Positions 22,555-35,881 are shown, counted from the first letter of the stretch. The stretch: 64,000 bases of DNA from Kalaharituber pfeilii (GCA_015179045.1 WHUZ01000142.1:31017-95016), one strand, 5' to 3'. The notes: generated from the letters alone by a model not told the origin. A program made the numbers and translations.

Positions 22555-23632
22555 TCAATGTTACGTTTATTTCTGGGTTTACTACTATATTGCTTTACTC
22601 AGTGGAAAAGTAAACAAGCTTGTTGGTTTCCTAATTTTTATATGTTTCTTAGCCATTGACGTTAGGCAAGGGGTATTGCGGGTGCATCTCTGATTTCGTT
22701 TCGCATTCAGGAGCCGGAAATATGTGATGGTGGAGACAGAGACCAAATGTTCATGTTTTGAGATGTTCAGAATCTACATTATTTGATCTGTTTAGCTAGA
22801 TATGCCATGCTGCTACATGTGCACTAGTCGATCTCCTGTTAGCACGGCATGGGATAGTACTGCAATTTGTCACAGGCATTTTAGCAATAAGCAATATGAA
22901 ATTGCTTATGGGATGTATCCCTTTCAAGCTTGCATACCTCTCACACGAGTAGCCTCCACATCTGATTTACTTTCTATTATTTCTGCTCTCATCCTGTTTG
23001 GTTTTACATTTTCATAACTGTCCTTATCAATTGTTGTCAGTCTTTAGCTGCTGAACAATAACTCCTGCTACTCACTACTTGCATACATAATGAGATATTC
23101 ATATCTTATTCTCTCTCTTTTTCTTTACTTTATAGCTTGCTACTTTTATCTTGTTTTTTTTCTTATATCAGTAATCATATTGCTACTTTTATTGACCTTG
23201 CAGGTACTGTGTATTTATGCTCCTATTCTGTAGTTCTTGTATACTGGATTCTATTAATCAAGGCTTTTAATAGTTGAAAAGATATTACTTACTCATATAA
23301 ACTTAAGTAGGCTAGTTAGTATCTTTTTCTTGCTTTGAGAGTTGTGCTGCAGTCGATACAATATAAGTATCAATTAAATAATCTCTGTATGAGAATGAGA
23401 AGAAAGGAAATAAGCTAGTATAGATTACTATTACATTTAATATTTAGTTATCTTTATTTTATTATTTAGTTAGTTATTTTTTATATACTCTATATTGCTA
23501 TCACCTTTAGAATGGCATACAATTAAAGATATTAAGAGAAAAAAAATTAAAAATTGAATAACCTAAACTTGTAGAATATTAGTAGTATTTGAACTAATAT
23601 AATCTTTATAGCTTTATCTCTTTATAGTAATA
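22555..23632. other. AT-rich intergenic
   Basis: No gene or clear repeat end seen. AT content rises toward 23400-23630. Confidence 0.4.
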
Positions 23633-24132
23633 ATAGTTATTATGGGTTGCAACCGACCATCTTGTAAACTGTTGTACTAAAAGGTAGAACTACTGGTGAC
23701 TCTTGGTAGTACAGTCGGAATATATAGAAGTATCTATGCATACGGGCTCTTGGTATCGGTTCGCACTAGGTCTTTAGGCATAGCAGGGGTGGGCCAGTCA
23801 TATGACCTCATAGCTCACTGCATTTTAGCTCTACTTTGGGTACACTCGCATACTGCTATATCATACCATCATGACATTACTTCCTTCTTAATAAAGTACG
23901 TCCCAAACTCTCTATATATTAATTCCCAGCTACTCGTTACCACCTTAGGGCTTTAATTTTATATACTACCACACTACTTTATAACCAGTAACCGGCTTAT
24001 AGCTGTAAGCCATCCAAATCCAAAGGTTGCATGCAGTATCTCACATTTACTACATACAAGATTTAAACTGGCTGTCATGACGGTATGACATGGCGGTATG
24101 CGAGCGTACCCAGAGCAGGGCTAAATTGCAGT

Positions 24133-24741
24133 TGTTACGGCTACGGTAAGACTTACCCGCGTTGGGGAACACTTACCCTGAATCGTTACATAAGACCAAT
24201 GCTGATAGACCGGACTGATCACCCGTTAGGCTTGGCAGTAGATTCATTTATTTATCGAATAGAGTAGTGCTAAGGAAGTGTGTGTCGAATGTTTTTGGTA
24301 TGACCTCCGGGTCTGCAATGCACTCGGCTTATTGAAAGCTAATATATGCGCACATGCACTAGTACATAGCATTATCTTGCGTCCGTACTATTTTCGCATG
24401 TTTCTGTTACGTGTGCCTATTACCACAGGTAGTAGCATTGATAAGGAATTACTACGTTGCCAGTCATTTATTCATTTGTTGACTAATTATGTATGACTGC
24501 GCTGAAGTCTATATAAGCACCGGCTGGTGATAGCATAGTTAGAAGAATCAAGACACTAGCAGTATTCTAAGTTCTCTATAACTCTGAACTTATCGTTCCC
24601 TCACTACCCATGTGAATCGCTCCGCTCCGCTGCACGCCTCACGCCGAGTAGCTGCCCTTCCGGTCTGCCGTATATACGCCTCCGTAGCCGTAACATCCAC
24701 TTTCAGCGCACAGCGAAGCCAAGCCCCTCACGCCCATAACA
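24133..24741 (+). repeat. 5' LTR of element B
   Basis: TGTTACGGCTACGG...CACGCCCATAACA, with TATA box AGTCTATATAAGC. It differs from the 3' LTR mainly by transitions. Confidence 0.92.
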
Positions 24742-24779
24742 TTACACCGCTCCTCCTCCATCTACCACCCCGCCTTCAC

Positions 24780-25976
24780 AATGTCGGCACTAGAAGGCTC
24801 ATCCGCCGCCCCCTCTTCCTCGAGGACCTCTCTCCGGAGGTGTCGCCAACCTCCGTGATGAGCAAGCGTTTCAAGGTAATGTATCCACCCCTCTCTCTCA
24901 GAGCCAGCAAGAACTGCAAAACCCGATAACCTAGGTCCGAAAAGCTCTCCTCCGAAGCATCTCCTCCGCCGGGTACTGATGGTGCGGTTTCCTCCGCAAC
25001 CTGCAAATTTTCCCCGACTCGAGTTGATGAATCGCACGGCGCATACTCTTCCTCCTCGTGCCCCACCTTGCAGTTCTCGTCGAGTACGAGACCCTACGCC
25101 TCTTTGTTTTCCCCACCAGTCAAGCACTGCCGTGGGGCCTTTCTCTCCTCCTCCTCCTCCTCGTTATCCTCATGAGTCAGTTATTGCCGTGGGGCCTTCC
25201 TCCTCCTCGTATGTCTCCTCGCGGCTCCGCCGAGCCGAGATTCAACGCCTCCTCCTCCTCCTCAGTCAGTTGATGCTATGGGGCCTCCTCCGCCTCCTGC
25301 GAAAATTCCCCCTTCAGAAAAGTTTGATGGGATGCAAAAGAGCTTGACAAACTTTCTCTTCCTGGTCCAGCGTTGCGCTGGGAGTTCGCGAATTATTGAC
25401 GTCGATGAATACATTGATATGTTCACCTCTCGCTTGAAGGGCCCTGCCCTCACCTTTTCTGTCAGAACCTCTCAGCGTTATATGCCACAGCTCTCACTCT
25501 ACTGCTACAATGACGTGGCAAAGACCCCGACCCGTCCTCATTTCCTACGTTTCCGCCAGCATTCGGAAGATGTCCGGAACCTTCTAGCCGGTCATCCTGA
25601 GTATCGAAGCTACTGGAACCAATGGAAGTTTCCATTGCCGACGCCCTGTGAAAGTCTGGGAATAAGCGCTTCGCTCCTCCACCACCATGACAAACATCAC
25701 CTCCTTCAGCAGCAACTCCACGATACAGCCACTCCACCTCCGAAGAACAAGAACGATGACATACCTGAAAAACTGACTCAGGAGTGGAAGAAAGGCAACC
25801 GATGCATCAAGTGCGATAAGAGTGGCACAAGATCACGTCATGCTGCGAAAAGAAGTGGTGGAACTGTAGGGGATAGGGAAGTGGTAGTAACCCAACCGAA
25901 GCCAAAGAAGGAAGACAAAGGGGAAGTAAAACGCTCTGGAGTCACGAATCCACTCCTCGAATCACGGATATCATAG
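24780..25976 (+). pseudogene. Gag of element B, broken
   Basis: Starts near the first ATG after the leader (24781) in a proline- and serine-rich region with frame changes. The best frame, 25278-25976, has PPSEKFDGMQKSLTNFLFLV, the capsid-like start used by chromovirus Gag. Near the end is a damaged zinc knuckle, CIKCDKSGTRSRHA, where the normal glycine-histidine-cysteine spacing is lost. The region 25070-25270 is a CCTCCTCCTC-rich low-complexity tract. Confidence 0.7.
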
Positions 25977-26019
25977 CCCAAAGAAGACAAAGACAGACTC
26001 TGCCACCTCGAGATACAGG

Positions 26020-28760
26020 TCGTCGATGGATCCGAGAGGATCACTGAACTGTCTGTCTTGGAATAGATGGGACCCTGCTCAGCGCGTAGGACTCCCGTCA
26101 CAGCGACCTCCCCAGTTGCGAGGTAAAATTCAAAACTGGGAAGACCGTTGGGGCTATTGTGGACTGTGCGGCCTCTGTGCCGATTGTTCTTTGGCATTGG
26201 GTTTGAGGCCGCGAATTAGGCCTGTGAAGAGCAAGCAAGGTGATGATTTTTGTGAAAACTTCGTTTTCGTTTTCGTTTTCGTTTTCTGGCGTTCCGGTTC
26301 CTGATTCTGTTTCTTCTGCTTTGGATTTTGTGCATCCTATTGGCGTTCCGGGAAAGTCTGATAAGGTCTCTATTGATTTTGTTTCGTCTTTTATTTTGAA
26401 CTCTCATCAAGGGAGTAAGGAATTTGTCTTCGATTTGACGCCAAAGTTATATCGGCGAATGCATCATTGGTTTGTCCTGGTTAATGACTTTTCGATTGAT
26501 TGTGTTAATGGCGTTTTGAAGCATAGCATGTTTGATGGTCTTTGCACTCACGTTGATTTGCTTCCTGTTCTTTCTGATGATATTGACACTTTCGAGGAGG
26601 GTGATATTTTATTGATTGACGCACGCGAGTACTACTCGCGATACTCTGATGTTTTCTGTTGAACAGGCACGCCGCTTACCCCCTCACCGAAGTTGGGATC
26701 ATGAAATCTCTTTTGAGAACCCAAATGCGAAGCCTCCCCATGGTCCAGTATACCTGGGAAGAAGATGAGGCCCTTTAGAGGTATATCGACGAACACCTAC
26801 CAACAGGGAAGATACAAAGGTCAAGGTCGAAAAGCAGCTTCACCGATTTTTTTTCGGAAGAAAGATGGGTCCTTCCGACCGTGCGTTGATTATAGGGCAC
26901 TAAACAAACTCACCATTCCGAACAAACACTCTTTGCCCTTAATGTCGGAACTCCTCAAGAGACCCGAGGCAGCAACAAATGAAAGACGGCTGTCAAACAC
27001 ATCCAAAGGCCTATTCGAAGTATACAGTCATCCCTTTTGGATTCATTAGCGCACCCGCTTCCTTCTAGGAAGTGATGGATGAGATTCTCACCGGCATCGA
27101 TGGAGTTGTTTGGTACCTGGGCGACATCTTGACCTATGAAGGCAAAACCGAACGAGACCATCAAAGGATAAGTGGAAGAAGTGCTCGCTAAAGTTGAGCA
27201 AACATGGGCTCGCGGTCAAGCTGGCCACGTGCGAGTGCCATGTGCACGAAACCATGTTCCTTGGTCATTTTATTAATAGCCTCGAGGTTAAGATGGACCC
27301 AGCCAAACTCTCTATCATACCGTTCATGACTGGCCACAGCCAAAGAAGAAAGAGGTGCAAGCCTTTCTAGGCTTGGCAAACTACTACCGCCGATTCTTTC
27401 TCAATTATTACTGCCGATTCATTCTCAACTACTACCGCCGACTCATTGCCAACTACTACTGCCGATTTACTTTGCATTATTCCGCTACAACTCGACCGCT
27501 TACAAGCCTTGACCGGAAACATACCCTTTACTTGGAGGGCGCAGAGCAGCGAGCTGCTTTTATGGAAAGACAAGTTCATGAGTGCCCCCAGACTGCGACA
27601 GTTCGATCGATCCCTGCCTACGATTGTGAAACCGACTGCTCAGACTAGGCACTCGCTGGCGTCTTGAGCCTAAGAATGACGTTACCGAAACTATGATCCT
27701 TCACCCATGTGATTACCACTTCCGAATACTGACCCTGCCGAACGAAACTACTCTATCCACGATAACGAACTACTGGCAATCTTTGATTGTACAAGAAATG
27801 GAGGATAGAGTTATTGGGAATCAAGTTCACCATCTTCACTGACCACCACGCATTAAAGTACTTCACCACCAAACAACGCCTCAATAGCTGGCAATCCAAC
27901 TAGAGCCAGAAACTGGAAACTTTCCAAATTCGACTACGTCATCAAATACGTTCCGATAAAGTCTAACGGCAGAGCGAATGCTCCCTCTCGACGAGCTGGT
28001 GAAGTGGAAGACGCGTGGACTGATATCCCTAGAGTCAACTGTGACAAATAGGTAAGGAAGAATGACGAGTCTTATAGTACCCGAACGATATTGACTGGAA
28101 GTATTACGACAATGACGATGCCACGGCAGTAACGTGGCTTGACACTGGAGTGTGCATTGAATACAGGAACTCCTCTCTCGGAACTTCTACTAGGACGGCT
28201 GAAAAGACCAAGTGGCCGATTAGGTCGTCGGTTGTGCAGCCTGCCTGAAGGCCAAAGCCGACTGACATCCGAGGCAAACTAGACTTATGCCAATGCCCAC
28301 TAGTAGGAAGTCTTGGGAGGAGATAGCTATGGACTTTGTTGGAGAACTACCTGAATCCGAGGGCTTTAACGCTATTTGTCACAGACCGGTTCACCGAAAT
28401 GCAACGCTATATACCGGCAAAAACACTTGGACAACTCGGGACGTCGCCAACGCCTTTAATGACGTCTTCAGGCAATTTGGTCTACCCCGCATATTACCCC
28501 TGACCGTGAACCACAATTCGCCTCGGCCCTTCGGAAAGAAATTACATCCAAACTCGACGTAGAACTCCAACTCTGTACCGCTTACCACCCCCAGACCGAC
28601 AGAACCGATGTAGCTGTAACGTGGCTACCTCTGGCTGAGTCCACTTACAACTCTACTGTTACGTTGACCTACTGTTACGGCCCTTTCGCTCTTTATATAG
28701 TCCATTGGCAAGGCTATGGCAAAGATGATGATACTGGGGAGCCGATTGAATAGATCGTTG
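26020..28760 (+). pseudogene. Pol of element B, broken
   Basis: Scattered frames in the right order. Protease-like and spacer sequence comes first (26240-26662). RT follows: [20 protein letters not shown] at about 26860, then YSHPFWIH in place of the usual VMPFG stretch after a frame break, then AFLGLANYYRRF near 27358 followed by a local expansion of YYRRF-like repeats. RNase H remnants lie at 27690-27960 and integrase near 28310 (EEIAMDFVGELPESEGF). A chromodomain trace, YIVHWQGYGKDDD, lies near 28695. Many stops and frameshifts rule out function. Confidence 0.8.
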
Positions 28761-28803
28761 GAATCTGTTAGAGGGTTCTACGACCGACATCTGTGGAAGC
28801 CTT

Positions 28804-28932
28804 TTTTTTTTTTTTTTTTTTTTTTATTTCATTACTCGCATGCCGCCCTGTGGGCTATGGCGAGGTATATATAAACTAACTAACTACCTACAAAAGAGTG
28901 TCTGAATCAAAAAATTGTCAAATGCATGGTGT
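28804..28932 (-). mobile_element. Hairpin-tail retroposon copy 6
   Basis: 129 bp inserted near the end of the decayed pol with a 12-bp target duplication, TGTGGAAGCCTT, at 28792-28803 and 28933-28944. Poly(T), TTTCATTACTCGCATGCCGC, then the rest of the hairpin in reverse orientation. It is younger than element B. Confidence 0.9.
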
Positions 28933-29278
28933 TGTGGAAGCCTTGGGACCCTACGGTCTAATGGCTACGGCCAAGCTACTCGAATAATTTTTTGACGTGA
29001 GTACCTTTTCCTTACGAAGAGATTTTTCCCACAGGGTTTTGCTCTTCGTAAGATTTTTAATGGCTCACTGACGACGAATGAGTGCTCGAAGACATACCAG
29101 TCTTACTGTCGGCCACAGATGATCAAAAATCTGTGTGGGACCTTGCGCATAAGGTACGCCGATACATCAGTAGCCTTTTTTAACCCTTTGGGGTCCGATT
29201 ACATTGCTCACAATCACAGTTAGCTCTCAGCTTTTTGGTGATTGTCACTCGGGACGAGTACCCTAGAACGGGGAGTAA

Positions 29279-29887
29279 TGTTACGGCTACGGTAAGACTT
29301 ACCCACGTTGGGGAACACTTACCCTGAATTGTTACATAAGACCAATGCTAATAGACCGGACTGATCACCCGTTAGGCTTAGCAGTAGATTCATTTATTTA
29401 TCGAATAGGGTAGTGCTAAGGAAGTGTGTGTCGAACGTTTTTGGTATGACCTCCGGGTCTGCAATGCACTCGGCTTATTGAAAGCTAATATATGCGCACA
29501 TGCACTAGTACATAGCATTATCTTGCGTCCGTACTATTTTCGCATGTTTCTGTTACGTGTGCCTATTACCACAGGTAGTGGCATTGATAAGGAATTACTA
29601 CGTTGCCAGTCATTTATTCATTTGTTGACTAGTTATGTATGACTGCGCTGAAGTCTACATAAGCGCCGGCTGGTGATAGCATAGTTAGAAGAATTAAGAC
29701 ACTAGCGATGTTCTAAGTTCTCTATAACTCTGAACTTATCGTTCCCTCACTACACCCGTGAATCGCTCCGCTCCGCTGCGCACCCCACGCCGAGTAGCTG
29801 CCCTTCCGGTCCGCCGTATATACGCCTCCGTAGCCGTAACATCCACTTCCAGCGCACGGCGAAGCTGAGCCCCTCACGCCCGTAACA
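29279..29887 (+). repeat. 3' LTR of element B
   Basis: 609 bp, the same length as the 5' LTR, ending CACGCCCGTAACA. Confidence 0.92.
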
Positions 29888-30787
29888 GTAGTGAGCTACG
29901 AGGTCATGTGACCGGCCCACCCCTGCCATACCTGAAGACCTGGCGCGAACCGGTACTAAGAGCCCGTATGCATGGATACTCCTATATATCCCGACCGTAC
30001 TACCAGGAGTCACCGGTAGTTCTACCTTTTGGTGCAACGGTTTGCAAGACGGTCGGTTGCAACCCGTAACAGTACTACCGGTAGGGTCGCCAGTTCAAGC
30101 CTTGTATGTAGTGAACGTGAGATACTGCATGCAACCTTTGGATTTGGACGGCTTACAGCCACAGGCCGGTCGCTGGTTATAAAGTAGTATGGTGGCACAT
30201 GAAATTGAAGCCCTAAGGCGGTAACGGGTGGCTGGGGTTAATATATAGAGAGTCCGGGATGTACTCTACCAAGGGGGAGTAATGTCATGACGGTATGACA
30301 TGGCGGTATGCAAGCGTACCCAGAGCAGGGCTAAAATGCAGTGAGCTACGAGGTCATGTGACCGGCCCACCCCTGCTATGCCTGAAGACCTGGCGCGAAC
30401 GGGTACCAAGAGCCCGTATGCATAGATACTACTATATATCCCGACCGTACTACCAGGAGTCACCGGTAGTTCTACCTTTTGGTGCAACGGTTTGCAAGAC
30501 GGTCGGTTGCAACCCGTAACACTGGCGACCCCACAGGTAGTACTGTTATAGGTTGCAATAGACCATCTTGTAAACGGTTGTACCAAAAGGTAGAACTATT
30601 AGTAATTCCTGGTAGTATGGTTAGGATATATAGGAGTATCCATACATATGGGCTCTTAGTACTGGTTTGCACTAGGTCTTCAGGTATAGCAGGGGTAGGC
30701 TAGTTATATGCCCTTATAGCTCACTGTATTTTAGTTCTACTTTAGGTACGCTTGCATACTACCATGTTATACTATCATAAGAATAGT

Positions 30788-31161
30788 ATTATTAAGTACT
30801 ATATTAATATTATAAGATAGATAGATAGTATTAACTACTACTTTATAATAAACTAAAGTAGTAAGAACTAGTAAAACAAATGTATAATAAAATATAAATA
30901 TAAGTACAAGTATAAATATAAAAAGAAGAGAAGAAAAGATTATTGATTATATATACTAGAATATAAAAAATCTATATATATAATATCACCTTACATAATG
31001 CTCTTATCTCTATATACCACTTTATCTATAGTAAACTTGCATTAATCTATTCTATTATCATTACTATATCTAACTTCTTCTTATAAAGTGGCCTTATTAT
31101 AATCTTAATCTTTTTTCTTTTTGAACCTTAATCTCAATAACTAAAAAAAGACTAAAAATAA
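30788..31161. other. AT-rich spacer
   Basis: TATAATA-rich sequence with no recognisable element or gene, probably strongly mutated old repeat DNA. Confidence 0.4.
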
Positions 31162-31166
31162 GACAA

Positions 31167-31804
31167 TGTTACGGGGTACGTTGGGGGTAAGCCGTTTACT
31201 AAATAACTAAGTGCAACGTGAAATATAATTAAATATAAGTCACGGAAAATAAAGTAGTTAAGGTAGTAAGAAAGCTTTATATTTGTTAGGGTTGAGTTCC
31301 GGGTCCTTGCCCTTCTAACTCCGGTGGGTCAGGCTTCTATTTATACAAAATGTAGTTCTTCAAAGCTGTTAACAAATTCAGCTTGAACGGATTCTGGGGA
31401 TCAAGCCAGACCCTGAAAAAAGCCAAGTGACAGCCTTTCTTTTTGACCAACCCTTACAATAAATTCTAGAACAACAAATACGAGAACTTGAAACCTCTAA
31501 TGCAAGCCTCTATCTAAAAATACCATCATAACTCCGATCCCTATGCAAAGATCGATGATATAAGAAAATAAGAAAAGGTTATCGTACAACGAATAGTACA
31601 ACAGGAGCTGCCGGAAGAGTTAGTAACCAAGATTGCTAATCTTAGTAGTTACTTACTTCTTAACCGAAGAAGTTCCACTACCACAGACCTGACTAGTATC
31701 GGGTTAGCTAAACTTCCGACTGGTAGGCTTTATAGTTGGTAGTACCTTTTGACGACACTTAAACAAGACGGTGTTATAGCATGAGAACGATTATGCCTGT
31801 AACA
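31167..31804 (-). repeat. 3' LTR of element C
   Basis: 638 bp. On the minus strand it runs TGTTACAGGCATAATCG...ACCCCGTAACA, with a TATAAATAG promoter core. Confidence 0.95.
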
Positions 31805-32216
31805 GTACTCCCCTTCTTAGAGCACACGTCCCGAGTGCCTGTTAGCTATTACTCTTTAATTTCTTAAAAGAATATAAGCCGTACAGGTTAGCGTCGGTGG
31901 ATCTCTTACCTTGACCTTAGCAACTTAATTGCCGTGATCGTACTCAAGGTAATATTCCGTGATGTCCTGACTATAGGCTGTGCCTCTACTTAGTCTTTGA
32001 CGTTGAAGGTAGTTGGTAAGAGCTTTACCTATTTATCATAAGACATACTACTATATTCGTAGTGTCTTGACCCCTTGAACACTTTTCCGTTTGACACCTT
32101 GGCTTGTATCTAGGATAAGTGTTAACACTATACGAACTTAAGTTCGTAGGTTAGGTCCATGCCGTACCTTTATGACAGATATATCTGCACTCTAGGTCGG
32201 TAACTTGACTGCATTT

Positions 32217-35200
32217 CTAACCTCTCTTTCTCTTTCTTCCTCGTTGCCCTGATTCGGCTTGTTTTTCTTTATCAGGGTATCGTTCGCGGAATTCTTTAAG
32301 TGCGTCCACCGGTGATCCATCATCCATTAATAGTTCGCCTAGGCTTTCCCATGTTGCCTCCTCGGGCCCATAACCTTCCCACTGCACAAGGTACTCTAGT
32401 GTCTTCTTGGTACCGTTGTATCGTACGTCGGTGATGGAGGCTATGAAGTATTCTTCCTCGCCTTCTTGCATTAGTGGGGATGGTTGGTCGGGTAGAGGGT
32501 TGAGAGCGGATGTTTTGAACGGTTCGAGCAGTGAAACGTGAAAGACAGGGTGTATCTTCAAGTTGTATGGTAACTTAAGCTTGAAGGAACGTTTGCCTAT
32601 TGCTTTTTCGATAGTGAAGGGTCCGATCAACTTAGCGTCGAGTTTCTTGGAAGGTCTTTTTGTCGGAATGTTTTTGGCGTTAAGCATGACTTTGTCTCCT
32701 TCCTTGAAGTTTGGCTGTTGGGCGTGATGTTGGTCGTACCACTTAGCTGCTCGTTCGATTGATTTGTTCAGTTCCTTGCGAATCCGTTCCCATTCTCCTG
32801 TGAGTTCTCCCGAGGGTACGTTGAGGGCCTCTTCCTCATTGATGGTATCAACAAGGGGGTGAAAGCCGTAGTTGGCGAAGAAAGGTGAGGTCTTGGTGGA
32901 GCTATGTTGTGCGTTATTGTATGCGAACTCTGCGAGGGGTAAGAGTTGGTTCCAATTGTCCTGGTGGTAGGTGACGTAGTTTCGGAGGTAACCTTCGAGG
33001 GTTTGGTTGACTCTTTCGGTTTGTCCATCGGTTTCCGGGTGTGCAGTGGTACTCATGTTTAGGTTGACTTTGAGTTTCTTCATGAGTTCCTGCCAGAAGT
33101 TCGAAGTAAACTTCGGGTCTCGGTCCGATATAATAGACTTCGGTAAGCCGTGGAGTCGCCATATTTCTCGAAGGAAGGTAGTTGCTAATTGTTCTGCGGA
33201 TTGTTCTGCTAGAGGGATGAAGTGAGCCATCTTAGTGAACCTATCCACTACTACCCATATTTGTGTGAAGCCGTCTGAAGGAGGGAGTTCGGTAATGAAG
33301 TCCATGCTGATAGAGGACCATGGTTGGTATGGTATCTCATGAGGGTGAAGGAGGCCATATTTCTTGTGTCTTCGTGCCTTGTTCCTTTGGCATTCCAAGC
33401 ATGCGCCGATGTATTCCGTGATATCGTTGTGAGCATTAGGCCAATAGAAGTCCCTGCCGATAAGTTCTGTGGTTTTTTCGATTCCGAGGTGGCCGGCGAG
33501 GGGATGATCATGTTTTGCTTGAAGTATTTCCTGTCTAAGGGCCGTTGGTATCACAAACCGGTTGTTGTGTAGGACTACTTCGTCACGGATACTGAATCGT
33601 TTATCGACGTTATCGTTCTTCTGCTGGATGCGTTCCTTAAGTTGAGTATACCATTTGTCCTTTTTCCCTTCTTCGATTAGCTTGCTCCTCCATTCGTCAG
33701 TTAATGCTACCACTTTCAGAGCTTTTATTGTTCTTGCAGTCAAAATTTCTTCCTCTTCCTGCCACGTTCCTTCTTCCCAGAACTTAGTTTCTTGCTGATC
33801 TCGCTGTCCACTCCCCTTCTTAAGGGCGTGGTCACCACGTCTGGATAAAGCATCTGCCTTGGCATTCGCTTTTCCTTTTCGGTAGATGATTGTATAGTCG
33901 AATGGGGCAAGTTTTTCTGCCCATCGTGCTTGACGGCGAGATAGCTTCTTAATGGTGTTGAAGATCCGGAGATTGTCGTGGTCGGTATAGACTTTGATGC
34001 TGTGCTTAGCACCTTCACAGTATTCTCTCCAGGTATCTGTCATACATTCCACCACAGCCAGCATCTCCTTGTCGAAGATGTCATAGTTAATTTCGGCTGG
34101 GGTGAACTTCCGGGAATGGAACGCAACTGGGTGTAGTTTGCCGTCTTCTTGCTTCTGACTTAGGATCCCTCCAAGTGCGAAGTCGCTTGCATCCGTTTCC
34201 AGAATGATTTCGTGTTCTGGGTGATAGTGTGCTAGAATCGGAGCAGTCGTGAAAGCTTCCTTAAGTTGTTGGAAAGCTTCCTCTTGCGGAGGTCCCCAGA
34301 CTAGCTTTGCCTCTTTATTGAGTAGTCGAGTTAGAGGTAAGCATATCTTACTGTAGTCCTTAATGAAGCGTCGGTAGAAGTTAGCAAATCCTAGGAAGGA
34401 TTGTATATCTGTCTTCAAGTTGGAGTGTTCATTAGTACCAGGGGTCTTCCAATCAAGGATAGCCTGGATTTTATCGGTGGACATCGAGATTCCTTTCCCC
34501 GAGATGTGATAACCCAAAAATTCAACTTCCTCCACGCACCACTCGCATTTTTCCTCTTGTATAGCCAAACCATTTTCCTGTAGCCTGCGCAACACCTCTT
34601 CCAGGATTGTATTATGTTCTTCTAGGGTTTCGGCATATATTAGTAGGTCGTCGATGTATGCCAGTAAACCCTGATCGATCATGTCTTTGAAGATTTCATT
34701 CATGAACTCCTGGAAGGTTGCTGGTGCATTGCAGAGTCCGAATGGCATAACTGTGTATTCGTAGTGGCCGTACCGAGTCCTAAAGGCTGTCTTCCACTCA
34801 TCCCCTTTGGCAATTCGTACCAAGTTGTATCCGTTCTTTAAGTCAAGGGCGGTGAAGTATTTGCCCTTGCGGAGTCGGTCTCGGAGTTCTGCCATTAATG
34901 GGAGGGGGTAGCGGTTCTTGATAGTGATTCGGTTAAGGCCTCTATAATCGACACACATGCGTAGTTTGCCATTCTTTTTTGGGACGAACAGGATAGGTGC
35001 ACCTGCCGGGGATTGTGAGGGTCGGATCTTTCCTTCTTTTAACATCTGTTCGATATATTCTTTAAGGATTTCCAATTCCTTCTCACTTAATCGGTAAATA
35101 GGTCCCCATGGAGGTTGTTGTCCTTCTTGTAGAGGTATGCGATGGTCGTATGATCGGTGCGGGGGTAGTTTTGCTGCGGTCTCGGGGTCGAAAACCTTCG

Positions 35201-35881
35201 GGAATTTCTTCTTCCATGCTGCTAGGTCAAAGGTCACCTGCTTGCCAGCTTCCGTTTGGTAGATGCGCACTTGGGGTGTTTTTCGTCCCACGATACGCAT
35301 ATATCCACCAAAAAACACTTGCCCTGCTTGCCATTCTTCAGTCGTGTAAAGTTCCTCCGCTTCACAAAGTTCAAAGCGCCTAGCCTTGATGTGTTCCGAG
35401 CATTTGGCGTGATTTAGTTCAACATAGTCCAAGTCCCAATCAATGTATGGCTGGTGACTAGCCATCCACGTCATTGACAAGAGTGCATCATAGTCCTTTC
35501 CTCCATCACCCATGTCGAAGTCGATGAGTTCTTTATGAACTTTACCGGTATCGTCGATAAGGGTCATTTGGAGCTTTGGGGTATACTCTGTCCCAGTGTT
35601 TGGTAAGGGCACACCTCCGGCTCCTCTGAACTTGATGGGGAATTTTCTTTTGATGCGTGGGATTGGTACTTTGTTGGAGAGCATTGACGTTTCTGCTCCT
35701 GGGTCGATACATACTCTAATCATTACTGATTTTGAGATACCGTTTTCCTTCCATTTTAGCTCGGCTTTGCGAATGATTGATTTCTTTGCTGGAGGTCCTT
35801 CGAGGATTGGAGGAGGAGTGAGGCCAACTGGAGGAGGAGGAGGGGCAGACACTTCGTTGGCTAAGATCTGCCTTTCTAGTT
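32217..35881 (-). CDS. pol: Pol polyprotein of element C
   Basis: About 1,220 residues, in the -1 frame relative to gag. The first convenient codon (35852) is GTG, so the start is a frameshift from gag and not an ATG. Domains in order: proline-rich linker; aspartic protease (CIDPGAETSML, with proline where the usual motif has S or T); RT with CVDYRGLN, VMPFGLCNAPATFQ and the catalytic YIDDLLIY; and RNase H (ETDASDFALGGIL, FDKEMLAVVE, YTDHDNL). Then the integrase zinc finger (HDHPLAGHLG...CLECQRNK) and DDE core (MDFITELPPSDGF, SDRDPKFTSNF, HPETDGQTERVNQ). A C-terminal chromodomain follows (YLVQWEGYGPEEATWESL). All catalytic residues I can check are present. It ends in a basic tail, RGRKRKRG. 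Confidence 0.95.

Larger units (their letters stand above)
24133..29887 (+). mobile_element. Ty3 chromovirus B, decayed
   Basis: 5755 bp with two 609-bp LTRs and target duplication GCAGT (24128-24132) versus GTAGT (29888-29892), one transition. A polypurine tract GAACGGGGAGTAA precedes the 3' LTR. Gag and pol are full of frame breaks. It is inserted inside the LTR of the younger TRIM. Confidence 0.9.
24073..30521 (+). mobile_element. Younger TRIM-like element, split by Ty3 element B
   Basis: 5' LTR in two pieces (24073-24132 and 29893-30071), internal 30072-30282, 3' LTR 30283-30521. LTRs run TGTCATGACGG...CAACCCGTAACA. The internal region of about 211 bp has no ORF and ends in a polypurine run, AAGGGGGAGTAA. 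A target duplication CTGGC lies at 24068-24072 and 30522-30526. The unbroken length would be about 690 bp, in the range of terminal-repeat retrotransposons in miniature. Confidence 0.87.
23638..30782 (-). mobile_element. Older TRIM-like element (inverted), split by younger insertions
   Basis: LTRs at 23638-23876 and 30544-30782 (239 bp each), with an internal region split into 23877-24072 and 30522-30543. Flanking 5-bp duplications ATAGT at 23633-23637 and 30783-30787 match exactly. It is related to 30283-30521 but carries many C-to-T and G-to-A changes, as expected after RIP. It has no coding capacity. It is interrupted by the younger copy at 24073-30521. Confidence 0.85.
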
